NCBI GenBank assembly: GCA_964036045.1
Contig: OZ038381.1
Span: 155,266,352-155,330,351 of the forward strand
Direction of reading: 5' to 3'
DNA length: 64,000 nt
Source of the DNA: Eutreptiella sp. 'Long Island Sound 2002'
Taxonomy: Eukaryota > Euglenozoa > Euglenophyceae > Eutreptiales > Eutreptiaceae
Shown: positions 18,891-28,066 of the stretch, one piece after another
How the letters are laid out: every line of letters begins with the position of its first letter
Position numbering within the stretch: the stretch's first letter is position 1
Made by a program: the position numbers and the translations under genes
The notes under the pieces: generated by a model
Database searches by the model: none
What the model was told of the DNA's origin: nothing
The model's input: the letters and a program-made list of their open reading frames with translations, nothing else

Positions 18891-19958
18891 CCGCACGCGC
18901 GTGTCCACGTTCTCTTTGATCGCCGCCAACGCTTGCCGCAATTGCGAGGTCGGCGTGCGCTCACGTTCCGCTAGCACTGCCCGAACGGCAGATTGTTGGT
19001 GCCGCTGCGCGTCGTCCTCGCACTTGACGCGTAGGGCGCCAGGCCGCGACAGCGTTTGGCCAACGACGAAGCCATGGTATTTGCCTTCGTCCTTGACCAC
19101 ATAGATGCCGTCGCGGAGGATTTGGGTCCAATTGGCCCGAAAGAGGACGGTGTCCTTGCGGGGAGTCGCCCTCACCTCGCCAAGGCCCTGGTCGGCCCAA
19201 CGCTCAAAAATGAGGTGCCAATGGAGCCCGCGGTTAGAAATTTGCCCCCCTGCGCCTTGCTGGGGAGCCAGTCGTTGGGGAGGGGTGCCGTGTGCCCTGT
19301 CCCCGGCCCGGTCACCCAGGACACCGGGACCCCCCCTGGCGCGGACCCCTCCTCCCGGCGCCAGCGGCAATCACGCTGCTCCTTGCAGTGCAGTTGCTTG
19401 TGCAGCAAGCGCTGCAGCAGCCAACGGAGCGTGTAAATGGTGGGGTGGGGGGTTCGTAGGACACAGGCGTCCAGGGAGTGCCAAGGATGAGCCAAGTCGG
19501 TTGCGCATCCAATCCGTAATGCGCAAGACGCCGCCGGCGTCATCCCCCTCCCCCTCCCCATCCCCATCCCCCTCCCCATCCCCATCCCCCTCCCCCCCCC
19601 CCTCTTCTTCCTCTCTCTTAACCCCCGGGTTAGCCCTCCGCTCTTCATCCTTCTCATCCACCACCACCTCACCCAGCTCCACAATGTCATCGTCGTTGTC
19701 ACCCCCTTCCTGTTCACCTGCACCCCCCCACCCATGCCCTGCAACTCCCTTTCAAGCACCTCCACTGCCTTCTGCGCCTCCCTTACCCGCCGGTTCCCCT
19801 CGAGAACCCTCTCGCCCGCGTGCCCCCCCCCCCCGGTGATGTCCCCACGCCGCCGGCACTCCGCCAATTTCGCAGACCATTTTTTCACCCGGCGGCGCAG
19901 GCTTTCAACATTGCCCCTCGCCTCTTGCAGCTCCCCCAGAACCACGGCGTGCTCCCGA
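18891..19958 (-). CDS. 7.2-kb element gene, central region (coiled coil, acidic linker, globular segment), frame broken at homopolymers
   Basis: Read on the minus strand: a predicted coiled coil (VLGELQEARGNVESLRRRV onward), an acidic Gly/Asp/Glu linker, ITDWMRNRLGSSLAL, then TLRWLLQRLLHKQLHCKEQR, and finally LHWHLIFERWADQGLGEVRA through YVVKDEGKYHGFVVGQ to AAIKENVDTRVR at 18891. The pieces lie in different frames, and each frame change sits at a C/G homopolymer (near 19722, 19454 and 19245). That suggests assembly indels, very short introns or real decay. I recognise no catalytic family. Confidence 0.45.
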
Positions 19959-19973
19959 ACCCCCCCCCCCCCC

Positions 19974-20264
19974 GTTACTCATTGAGCTCCCAGTCGAGGG
20001 CTCGGGCAACTGGGGGCGATGCGCTTGGAGAGGCGCAACTAGCGCGGCCCCTTGTGGGGCAGGCCGTGGCGGCACCGATGGCCGGTGAGCGGGGGTTGCC
20101 CACGGAGGATGTTTGGGAGCGCCTTGAGGTGGGGGAGGGGCTGGCGAAGCCAGCGCAGAGCTGCTGCGTGGCTCGGAGCGCGTGGCCCCCTGTGCCCCCA
20201 GTGGGGCTGGCGGGGGTGGTGCAGCCAGTGCTGCCCCCAGGGCCTCGGTCTCGGTCATCCCGTC
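19974..20264 (-). CDS. 7.2-kb element gene, proline/alanine-rich exon
   Basis: The acceptor TCCTTGTCTGCAG precedes DGMTETEALGAALAAPPPPA and a long Pro/Ala/Ser-rich, probably disordered segment ending near SSMSN. A 14-C run (19960-19973) then separates it from the coiled-coil frame. The exon starts in phase 0 after the intron 20265-21215. Confidence 0.5.
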
Positions 20265-20502
20265 CTGCAGACAAGGATGCCGGAGAGAGGCCAACCCTAC
20301 CCAGACACCTTGTTCCGGCGACGTTCCAACAACCTGTTCCGGCGACGTTCTGGCGACGTTCCAGTGGCCGCCGGAACGTCGCCAGAACGTCGCCGGAACA
20401 GGTTGTTGGAACGTCGCCAGAACAGTGGGAAATAGGCACAGTTCGGCGCGCGCACAGGGCGCACTGCGTGCACTACGGCCCTGTGGGGGGGGGGACATCC
20501 AC

Positions 20503-20902
20503 TACAAAGAATCCTAGCCCCTTTATGGGCATGGGGCACGAACAATCACTGGGGGTTCTTGGGTTTTCCCCTTCCCCTGGACAACAAAGATTCCTAGCCC
20601 CTTTATGGGCATGGGGCACAAATAATCACTGGGGGTTCTTGGGTTTTCCCCTTCCCCTGGACAACAAAGATTCCTAGCCCCTTTATGGGCTTGGGGCACA
20701 AATAATCACTGGGGGTTCTTGGGTTTTCCCCTTCCCCTGGACAACAAAGATTCCTAGCCCCTTTATGGGCACGGGGCACGAATAATCACTGGGGGTTCTT
20801 GGGTTTTCCCCTTCCCCTCAACAACAAAGATTCCTAGCCCCTTTATGGGCATGGGGCACGAATAATCACTGAGGGTTCTTGGGTTTTCCCCTTCCCCTCA
20901 AC
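20503..20902. repeat. 80-bp tandem array, five units
   Basis: CCTAGCCCCTTTATGGGC recurs at 20513, 20593, 20673, 20753 and 20833, an exact 80-bp period with only a few substitutions between units. The array lies inside the intron. Homogeneity suggests recent expansion. Confidence 0.9.
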
Positions 20903-21028
20903 AACAAATCATCAAATTCCTAAAGAGCAAAGAGCAAAAGGGACACAGGGGGGAGCGGGGGGAGCAGGGCAGGCAGGGACACACAAACCCAACGCACTGA
21001 TTTCCACTGCGCGCAAAGCGCGCCAAAG

Positions 21029-21215
21029 CATGCACCCAAACCCAAACCCAAACCTCGGCCCAAACCAAAACCCGCACCCGAACCCACACCCAACCCCTAG
21101 CCCAAACCCAAGCCCAAACCCAAGCCCAAGCCCAAACCCACACCCAGGCCCAAGCCCAAACCCACACCCAGCCCCAAGCCCAAACCCAAGCCCAAACCCC
21201 CACCCAAGCCCAAAC
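21029..21215. repeat. Degenerate hexamer tract (CCCAAA/CCCAAG)
   Basis: A 6-bp period of CCCAAA, CCCAAG and CCACAC variants runs to the intron donor. On the gene strand it is GGGTTTGGGCTTGG, which could form G-quadruplex RNA directly after the splice site. It resembles telomeric DNA but is too degenerate to call a telomere. Confidence 0.75.
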
Positions 21216-21955
21216 CCGCAAACGATCCGCATCCTCCTCCAGGAACAGGAGGTAATGGGACGCGGACCTAGGAGCACAATGCTCCCGGAAGGCAGCTGCC
21301 GCTGCCCGGCATTGGGGACGCGGACCCACCTGATAGGTGCGGTACAGGTCCTTCAAAAGCTTCGCCATCCCCATCACAGCCCTATAGAGGGGCTCCTCTG
21401 GCCCAACCGACAGCAACAATGCAACATCGGGCCAAGCCGCAAACAGGCGCGACGTCTCCTCACCATCCGGGGAACAATCCTTGCCTAGGCGGCACCCAGT
21501 GCGATGCTCATGCAATACCGCCTGAATCGCCGCACGGGACACCTCATCGCCCCCGGCTAGCCGCTGTGCCGCCAACCGCTCAATGTTGGTCATTTGCAAC
21601 CGGCCCATCGCCATGCAACAGTGCAGAATGCACATGACAACGCGGCACCGGGCAATGACCACCACTGGTTCCACGGAACAACCTGCGGCCTTCAGCGATG
21701 GTGTTCCCAACAAGAAGGACGTCCGCTGTGCGTGGTCCGACTCGGTGGCTCGGTGGTCCGGACCACGTCTTTGCCCCGCCGCACAGCGGCGTCGGAGTCC
21801 CAAATCCCCTCGTTGTATAGTGACCCCACTTGTGGGGCCGGTGTGATCCCGATAATGCGGCGCACCCAGGGGGAATCACCACCGAGCCAGGCATCGGCCG
21901 CTTCCTCATGGGAATTGAAGACCACCCGGTGGGTGTCCACGACCTCCTGGATGGC
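21216..21955 (-). CDS. 7.2-kb element gene, exon 2
   Basis: It begins AIQEVVDTHRVVFNSHEEAA in phase 0 after a clear acceptor (GTTTTTTTCTTAG). The frame breaks near 21720, and a neighbouring frame carries MTNIERLAAQRLAGGDEVSR onward to YLLFLEEDADRLR at 21216. Either a further short intron or a 1-nt indel lies near 21700-21760. The second part has an alternating helical pattern and no recognisable motif. Confidence 0.5.
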
Positions 21956-22093
21956 CTAAGAAAAAAACATCAATTTTGTTGGAACCAGATTGTTCCGGTG
22001 GCGGTTCCAACGAAACACTTGAACGTCGCCGGAACGTCGCCGGAACAAGTTATCGGAACGTCGCCGGAACAACACGGTGTGTGCGCGGCACAC
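21956..22093 (-). other. 138-bp phase-0 intron made almost wholly of the hairpin units (introner-like)
   Basis: The donor GTGTGC (22093-22088) follows codon AAG and the acceptor TTTTTTTCTTAG ends at 21956. Between them are two TTGTTCCGGCGACGTTCC units, a short loop, and the complementary GGAACCGCCACCGGAACAA unit. Both flanking exons are open in phase 0. This is the cleanest example of an intron whose body is the repeat itself. Confidence 0.7.
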
Positions 22094-22768
22094 CTTAATA
22101 TTGTCTTCCCAAAGGGTTGCTAGGGTCGCCATCGCTTTGTCCCCGCAGATTGCGAGGCCGATGACCCACACGCAGGCGGGAATTCGTCCCCAAAGGCCCA
22201 TGTTGGCGATGGACACAGACAATTGGGACCACTCCCCGCCTGCGCAGGGGTAGCCATCCCCCCTGACAATGAAAGTCAGGGGGAACGACCAATCGATCAT
22301 GCGGCACAACGGGGGTTGGCTATCAATGTAGCGCAGCCATGATGCCCACGGCCAACTCATGCCCGTGGCCTTGGGATCGGAAGTGCTCACCGCGGGGGCC
22401 AGCTCCAAGGGGGCCAGTAGATCTTGCCAGCGCTGCTGGAAAGCCCTCTCAGGGCAAATCGGACGGGCGAATGGAAGGCCCGTGGTCGCGGTGTACTTCA
22501 GCCCCCGGAGGGTGTACACTTCCGAGAGCGTGCGCCAAGCGGATTTGGGCGCACGCAGGTTGAGGATGAGCTCGCAACACTCATCGGGGGGGAGCACCTC
22601 GGAGGCGTACTTGGCGATTGCCCCCTGCTGTATCTCTCGTACACAGCTTGGTTGGGCCAAGCGCACGGCCACCGCAAATTGGCGGCGGGCGTGTGAAGAG
22701 GAGATGGCCCATTCCGCTATGAGCTCCCCAACAAGATCCCCGTCCCGGAGGCTAACAGCACTAGCCAA
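22094..22768 (-). CDS. 7.2-kb element gene, first exon of unrecognised family
   Basis: The ATG at 22768 opens MASAVSLRDGDLVGELIAEW. A 225-residue exon follows with conserved-looking blocks, namely RYIDSQPPLCRMIDWSFPLT, FIVRGDGYPCAGGEWSQLSV and ANMGLWGRIPACVWVIGLAI, ending LWEDNIK at the phase-0 donor. The GDGYP block followed by an SLSI..N.G segment resembles, by style, large uncharacterised transposon-associated proteins, but I cannot name the family. It is the start of the element's only long gene and the best candidate for a catalytic domain. Confidence 0.55.
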
Positions 22769-23293
22769 ATGGACGAGGTGTGTGGTTAGTTGCGCAACGC
22801 GGGTTTGTCATCTAGGCATGATGAAGCTATAACAATGAACTACGAAGCGAAATTTGCCAATGCATACCTCTAGGGGAAGATGCCCGTAGACCCACCGAGT
22901 ATTCAGGCAAGGAACAAATACCAAAATGGGACCCTAGGCATGGCCACAATGCACAAATCAAACGGGAGAATGGGGACGCCAACGTTGAAAAGTCATACAA
23001 CGCTGCGTCTGAACTACAAGAAACAGCAGGCTTGCAAATGGATACGAAAAGTTCGAAATGTGTACACTTAGTGGAAGGTGGCACCATCGGCTCACAAGAT
23101 GTCAACATGGCCCCGATGGGAAAGACAAGCCTTGGACGCGTTATACGTGCAAGAAGGAGACAAAAAACATCATTTACGAACTTGGAAACTCATGGTGATG
23201 GATCTGGTTATCTGGCCTGCGACACTTGTTCCAGTGGTGTTCCCAACGAGATTGTTCCGGCGGAAATTGTTCCCATTGGGAATATTCTAGTCG

Positions 23294-23327
23294 GGAACAA
23301 CATTGGGTTTCAAACGCGCACCAAGGG
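23294..23327 (-). repeat. 34-bp inner inverted repeat of the 7.2-kb element, right copy
   Basis: This is the perfect inverted match to 17024-17057. It is preceded at 23226-23290 by GTTCC..GGAAC units (CTTGTTCCAGTGGTGTTCC, ATTGTTCCGGCGGAAATTG) like those in the introns. Confidence 0.75.
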
Positions 23328-23525
23328 CAGCCGCTGTCTCGTTTGGAGATGGGACCTTGATTTTTCGATTCTCCATGTCCAAAATAGCGGGGTTACCTTA
23401 TCCCATATGACACATCCCCAATACCATGACAATAATCCAAAAACGGCCGAAAAAACTCCGACTTTGCGTCAAAATGCCCATTATCCCCCCCCCCCCCGGG
23501 GGAAAACGCCAACACCCCTCTCTCT

Positions 23526-24028
23526 CCCCTGAAATTTAGCTAGCAAGAAAGCAACAAGCAAGCACGTCACCATTCCGTTTTGGCCATTGCCCCTTCCCAA
23601 CGCCTCGGGCTTGATTCTACTTTAGCCATCCTAGAGCCTAGGTGGTGCCCTTGCCAAATCCAAGTTTTGAGCCAAAAACTCACCGGTGGCGGCCCGGGGC
23701 GTGGGCGCCAAGTTGGGAGGTGCCCTCCCAAATCTGCGCAGTTTTGGGCCAAAAACAGCCTTTTTTGGCCCAAAACGGCCCGAAAACCCAGTCAAAACGG
23801 CCAAACGAAGCGAAACGGTGGCTACACTGCACGTGCGGCTTGACTTCACCGTGTCAGAGAGCCCTCTGGTGCCCTTCAACTCCACGATGTGTCCGAGAAA
23901 CGGCCCAAAAAGGCGCCAAAAAGCCCCAAAATCTGCGCAATGTGCACCAACACCCCGAAACCAAGCACGGGCCGTATCTTGGGCTGCGTGGCTCAAAATC
24001 CGATTCCGAGGGCACCTAGTCCACCCGC
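23526..24028 (+). mobile_element. TIR element family, copy C (truncated)
   Basis: It starts near an ACACCCCTCTC end, shares CCGTTTTGGCCATTGCCCCTTC and the following ~450 bp with copy A (30190-31392), and stops abruptly at ..CACCCGCAACCCC where LINE sequence begins. Chance ORFs in it run into the LINE frame. It has no coding capacity of its own. Confidence 0.75.
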
Positions 24029-25601
24029 AACCCCCGTACACTGCGAATCCCGTTCGCAGGGCCTCTAGGCCAAAGGAGCCGTTTGTATACGCCTGCGGGA
24101 CGTGCAGGACATCCGGGCCCTCTGGCTCTTCGGCCGCAGCCCGGGCCCTCTTTGTGCTTACCCTGTCTACTGTCTGCTGCCAAAGATAGCGGTCTGGCTG
24201 CTGCGGGGAGGGGCACGGCCGCTTCTGACCCGCTACATGTGAGCCCTCACACACTGGAATATTCCTGTCTGTCAGCCACCCCTGTAAGGCCCCTGCATAC
24301 ATCCGCACCGCCTCATGATCTAGGGACAGGTCTGGCATCGCCAGCCACTTCAAAACCTCGGAGTGTAACACCCGCAGATAGTCATTCACCGTCAGGCGGG
24401 CTTTCTGAAAGACCACCTCGCAACGGTAGGACCACAAAACACGAACCGCCTTCCACATCAGGATCCCCGGCGCCCTAGACAAGGAAAGCTGGGGGTAGTC
24501 AGAACACAAACGGCCAATAGGCACTCTACCACGTGAGCTCCAGACCGGCGGGAAGGTGCACTTCACGGGCCGAACTGGTATGGTTAGCCAGGAGCATGCT
24601 TTTGTGCAATGGTAAACGTCCTCTAGAGAGGAATCAAAAGGGCACCTGTCTGAAACGGAGGGCCAAATCGCCTTATGGTGGGCCCCCACCGACAGTTTCT
24701 TCCAGAGGCAAGTATTGATGAAATCGAGGTCCCGTGGAGGAAGAATCAGGCGGCGAAACGCCTGCCCCACCTCTTTCGGCTGTCGCCTATCAGCACGGCG
24801 CTCGGCTGCGAGCGCCGCTGATACTGGGGTGAACTGCAAACCCTGGTCCATGGGGAGGGGGGGGGGCGACCCTTTGTGCTGGACTATGTCCCTCCCAAGC
24901 GGGTATCAGCCGGCGCACCAGAGCAAGCAGGGCCTGGTACTGGTGCGGCTGCAACTTCCTACTCCCCTGCCAGTCTCGGGAAACCGTGGCCACCCAGGCA
25001 CTGGTGTCTACGACATCCGAGAGGCGTGAAACCCCCCGGCGAATCAGGAACTTGCAGGTGATAGATTTCTTTGAGACTGTTAGCAGGCGGCTATTCCACA
25101 GGGGGGCCGCCGCTAGTTCCTGCCAAGTTAGCCCCAGGCCCTTCTGGGCAGCGAGGACAGTGCCTTCACAGATGAGGCCAACCATGGCGCATTACGAACG
25201 CAACCAGGGGACAACTGCAATAGGGCTAATTGGGAGGGAGCATGCACTATGCCCTTACATTGCAACCAGCCTGAAAAGACCACATAGGCGTCTAGACCAT
25301 ACCGAGACGGTTGCTGCAGATTACGTGTGAACGTAGCCGCATGCGCCGTCCACAGGTACACCTCAGGCAGCCACAAACCGATCCCTCCCTGAGACGGACT
25401 GAGATGCAAGACGTTTAGAGGCACCTTCCAATTCTGGGCATGGAAAGCCACCACCAGGGCTCTACGAAGCCTTTTGATCACTAAGTCTGGCCGATAGAGT
25501 GCAATGGCAGTAACCTGCAACACTGGATAGCACCACGTGTGCAGGAGTACCACCTTCTGCGCCCGTGACAGGGGCATGCAAGAAATCCTAGTACAGCGGG
25601 A
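24029..25601 (-). pseudogene. Second LINE, duplicated 3' half (unit 2) with truncated RNase H
   Basis: It repeats the RT thumb (MFESRCTRIS onward, frame 25610-25128), then the zinc-finger-like region in the frame starting 24851, and begins RNase H as AYTNGSFGLEALRTGFAVYG. YTNGS replaces the expected YTDGS, so the first catalytic Asp is Asn. The domain is then cut by the junction with the TIR element at about 24030. No active RNase H is possible here. Confidence 0.75.
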
Positions 25602-27131
25602 CTCAAACAACGCACCGCCACCGCGTGCAGGACATCCGGGTCTTCAGGCTCCTCGGCCGCCGCCCGTGCCCTCTTCCTGCTTACCCTGTCTACCGTCTGT
25701 TGCCGAAGATAGCGGTCTGGCTGCTGCGGGGAGGGGCACGGCCGCTTCTGACCCGCTACATCTGAGCCCTCACACACTGGAATATTCCTGTCCGTCAGCC
25801 ACCCCTGTAAGGCCCCTGCATACATCCGCACCGCCTCATGATCTAGGGACAGGTCTGGCATCGCCAGCCACTTCAAAACCTCGGAGTGTAACACCCGCAG
25901 ATAATCATTCACCGTCAGGCGGGCCTTCTGAAAGACCACCTCACAGCGGCAGGACCACAAAACCTTTACCGCTTTCCACATCAGAATCCCTGGCGCCCTT
26001 GTTAGGGAAAGCTGGGGGTAATCAGAACACAAACGGCCAATTGGCACTCTACCTCCTGAGCTCCAGACCGGCGGGAAGGTGCACTGCAGGGGCCGAACTG
26101 GTATGGTTAGCCAGGAACACGCTTTCGTGCAGTGATAAACGTTTTTGAGAGAGGAATCAAAAGGGCACTTGTCTGAAACGGAGGGCCAAATCGCCTTAAG
26201 GCGGGCCCCCACCGACAGTTTCTTCCAGAGGCAAGTATTGATGAAATCGAGGTCCTGTGGAGGAAGAATCAGGCGGCGAAACGCCTGCTACACTTCTTTC
26301 GGCTGTCGCCTGTCAGCACGGCGCTGGGCCGCTAGTGCTGCCGATACTGGGGTGAACTGCAGACCCTGGTCCATGGGGAGGGGGGGGACGACCCTTTGTG
26401 CTGAACTATGTCCCTCCCAAGCGGGTATCGGCCGGCGCACCAGAGCAAGCAGGGCCTAGTACTGGTGCGGCTGCAACTTCCTACTCCCCTGCCAGTCTCG
26501 GGAAACCGTGGCAACCCAGGCACTGGTGTCTACGACATCCGAGAGGCGTAGAATCCCTCGGCGTATCAAGATCTTGCAGGTGATAGATTTTTCCGAGACC
26601 GTCAGCAGGCGGCTATTCCACAGGGGGGCCGCCGCTAGTTCCTGCCATGTCAGCCCCAGGCCCTTTTGGGCAGCATTCAGCGAGGACAGCGCCTTCACAG
26701 ATGAGGCCAACCACGGCGCGTTACGAATGCAACACGGAGACAACTGTAATAGGGCCAACTGGCAGGGAGCATGCACTATGCCTTTTCGCTCCAACCAGCC
26801 TAAAAAGACCGCATAGGCGTCCGGTCCATACCGAGACGGTTGCTGCAGATAACGTGTGAACGTCGCTGCATGCGCCGTCCACAGGTACACCTCAGGTAAC
26901 CACAAACCGATCCCTCCCTCAGACGGACTGAGATGCAGAACGTTCAGAGGCACCTTCCAATTCTGGGCATGGAAAGCCACCACGAGGGCTCTACGAAGCC
27001 TCTTAACCACCAGGTCAGGTGGGTAGTGTGCAATGGCAGTAACCTGCAACACCGGATAGCACCACGTGTGCAGGACTACCACCTTCGGCGCCCGTGAAAG
27101 GGGCATGCGAGAGATCCTGGTACAGCGGGAC
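25602..27131 (-). repeat. 1529-bp tandem duplication inside the second LINE, unit 1
   Basis: CTCAAACAACGC occurs at 25602 and CTCAAACAACGCC at 27131, and the intervening 1529 bp is repeated at about 24075-25601 with high identity. The unit spans the RT thumb, the zinc-finger-like CPFDSSL..VYHCTKAC segment and the linker to RNase H. The junction near 25610-25620 shows GCGGTGG microhomology. This copy also has a TAG at 26288-26290 where the sister copies have GGG or TGG. Confidence 0.85.
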
Positions 27132-28066
27132 TCAAACAACGCCACACACCGCTCATAGGCCACCGCCGGGGACACATGTCCCACCTGGGCACCTAGGTAG
27201 CGCACATGGGGTACCACCTTGATACCCGCCAATCGGTCCCGATCTAGGCCCTTGAGAAGCAAGCGAGTCTTCTCCAAGTACAGGCAGAGCCCAGTGTATT
27301 CACCAAAGGCCGCAAACTCGGCGAGCAATGACTGGAGGTCGGCCTCAAGACCCGCACCCGGCCGGCGCAGCCGAACCAGGGCATCGTCCGAGTACAGCTG
27401 AATGTCAACCCCATAGGGCCGCAATATGAAACAGATAACAGAAGTGAGCAGAGAGAATAACATAGGGGACAACGGGTCCCCTTGGCGTATGCCCGACGCT
27501 GGGGTCAGGGAATGTTCCCTCACTACCCCCCCCCCCATCACCAGAAACAGAACTGGGCCTCGCAGGATCTGCAGCAGGACACGTATCCAGGGGGTCGGGA
27601 TACAAACGAAGCGAAAAAGCGCTGCCATCATGGGATGGCTGACAGAGTCATACGCTTTACTGTAATCTGCCACAAGCCAAGCCGCCACCTCATCCCCTGG
27701 GCCTGTGTGCTAGGTTTGTTGCACCGAGGCCAAGTGGTCGAACATCGTGCGGCCCCTCAGGTAGGCCTTTAGCTGGGACGGAACCAGCTGGAACAAAGCA
27801 TCCTGCAGCTGCAGGAGCAGCACCCCTGTGAGCCACTTTAGCCTAGCCTGCTGCAGTTGGCGGTCTACCGCGGCCGATCCTGGGTCTTTAGGCAGTGACC
27901 GCACTAGCGCCGTCACCCACTCATCTGGTAGGCCCTCTACCTCTATCTCCCGGTAGGCGCGATACATATTACGTACAAAAAAATTCCGGGAAGGCCTTAT
28001 AGACCCCCGCTTGGATGCCATCATCCCCAGGGGAGGATGAGGGATCCATCTGCTGTAGTGCCGCAT
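26456..28066 (-). pseudogene. Second LINE, reverse transcriptase region
   Basis: RT is spread over two frames. The frame 28066-27710 carries DEWVTALVRSLPKD to LRGRTMFDHLASVQ. The frame 27688-26456 carries VADYSKAYDSVSH, GIRQGDPLSPMLFSLL and the catalytic box YSDD (near 27394-27383, with Ser where the other LINE has Ala), then the thumb. The frame ends at a TAG (26456-26458) where both sister copies have CAG, so the stop is a derived C-to-T change. Confidence 0.8.

Larger units (their letters stand above)
20265..21215 (-). other. 951-bp phase-0 intron with hairpin units, an 80-bp array and a hexamer tract
   Basis: The donor GTTTGG (21215) follows codon CGG and the acceptor CTGCAG ends at 20265, so the intron is phase 0. 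It holds, from donor to acceptor, a GGGTTT/GGGCTT hexamer tract, the five-unit 80-bp array, and the GTTCCGGCGACGTTCC hairpin units at 20309-20430. It looks like an introner-like intron enlarged by later tandem repeats. Confidence 0.55.
16334..23515 (-). mobile_element. About 7.2-kb DNA element with long imperfect inverted ends and an intron-split gene
   Basis: Both ends share inverted blocks in matching order. These are an outer block (16334-16510 against 23390-23515, including GCAAAGTCGGAGTTTTTTC at 16362 and its complement at 23449), then a 34-bp perfect inverted match (17024-17057 and 23294-23327). Inside lies a single minus-strand gene (22768 to 17414) and subterminal GTTCCGGCGACGTTCC-type units. 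I identified no known transposase, so the class is unknown. Exact termini and a target-site duplication could not be fixed, partly because of C/G homopolymers at both ends. A foldback MITE (16610-16930) has inserted in the left end. Confidence 0.6.

Noticed and set aside
20503-20902. CRISPR-like array (80-bp period)
   Set aside because: The whole unit is repeated with no variable spacers, and the context is a eukaryotic intron.
21030-21488. Plus-strand (PN)n repeat protein
   Set aside because: It is a translation of the intronic hexamer tract. The minus-strand exon ends with a donor at its edge.
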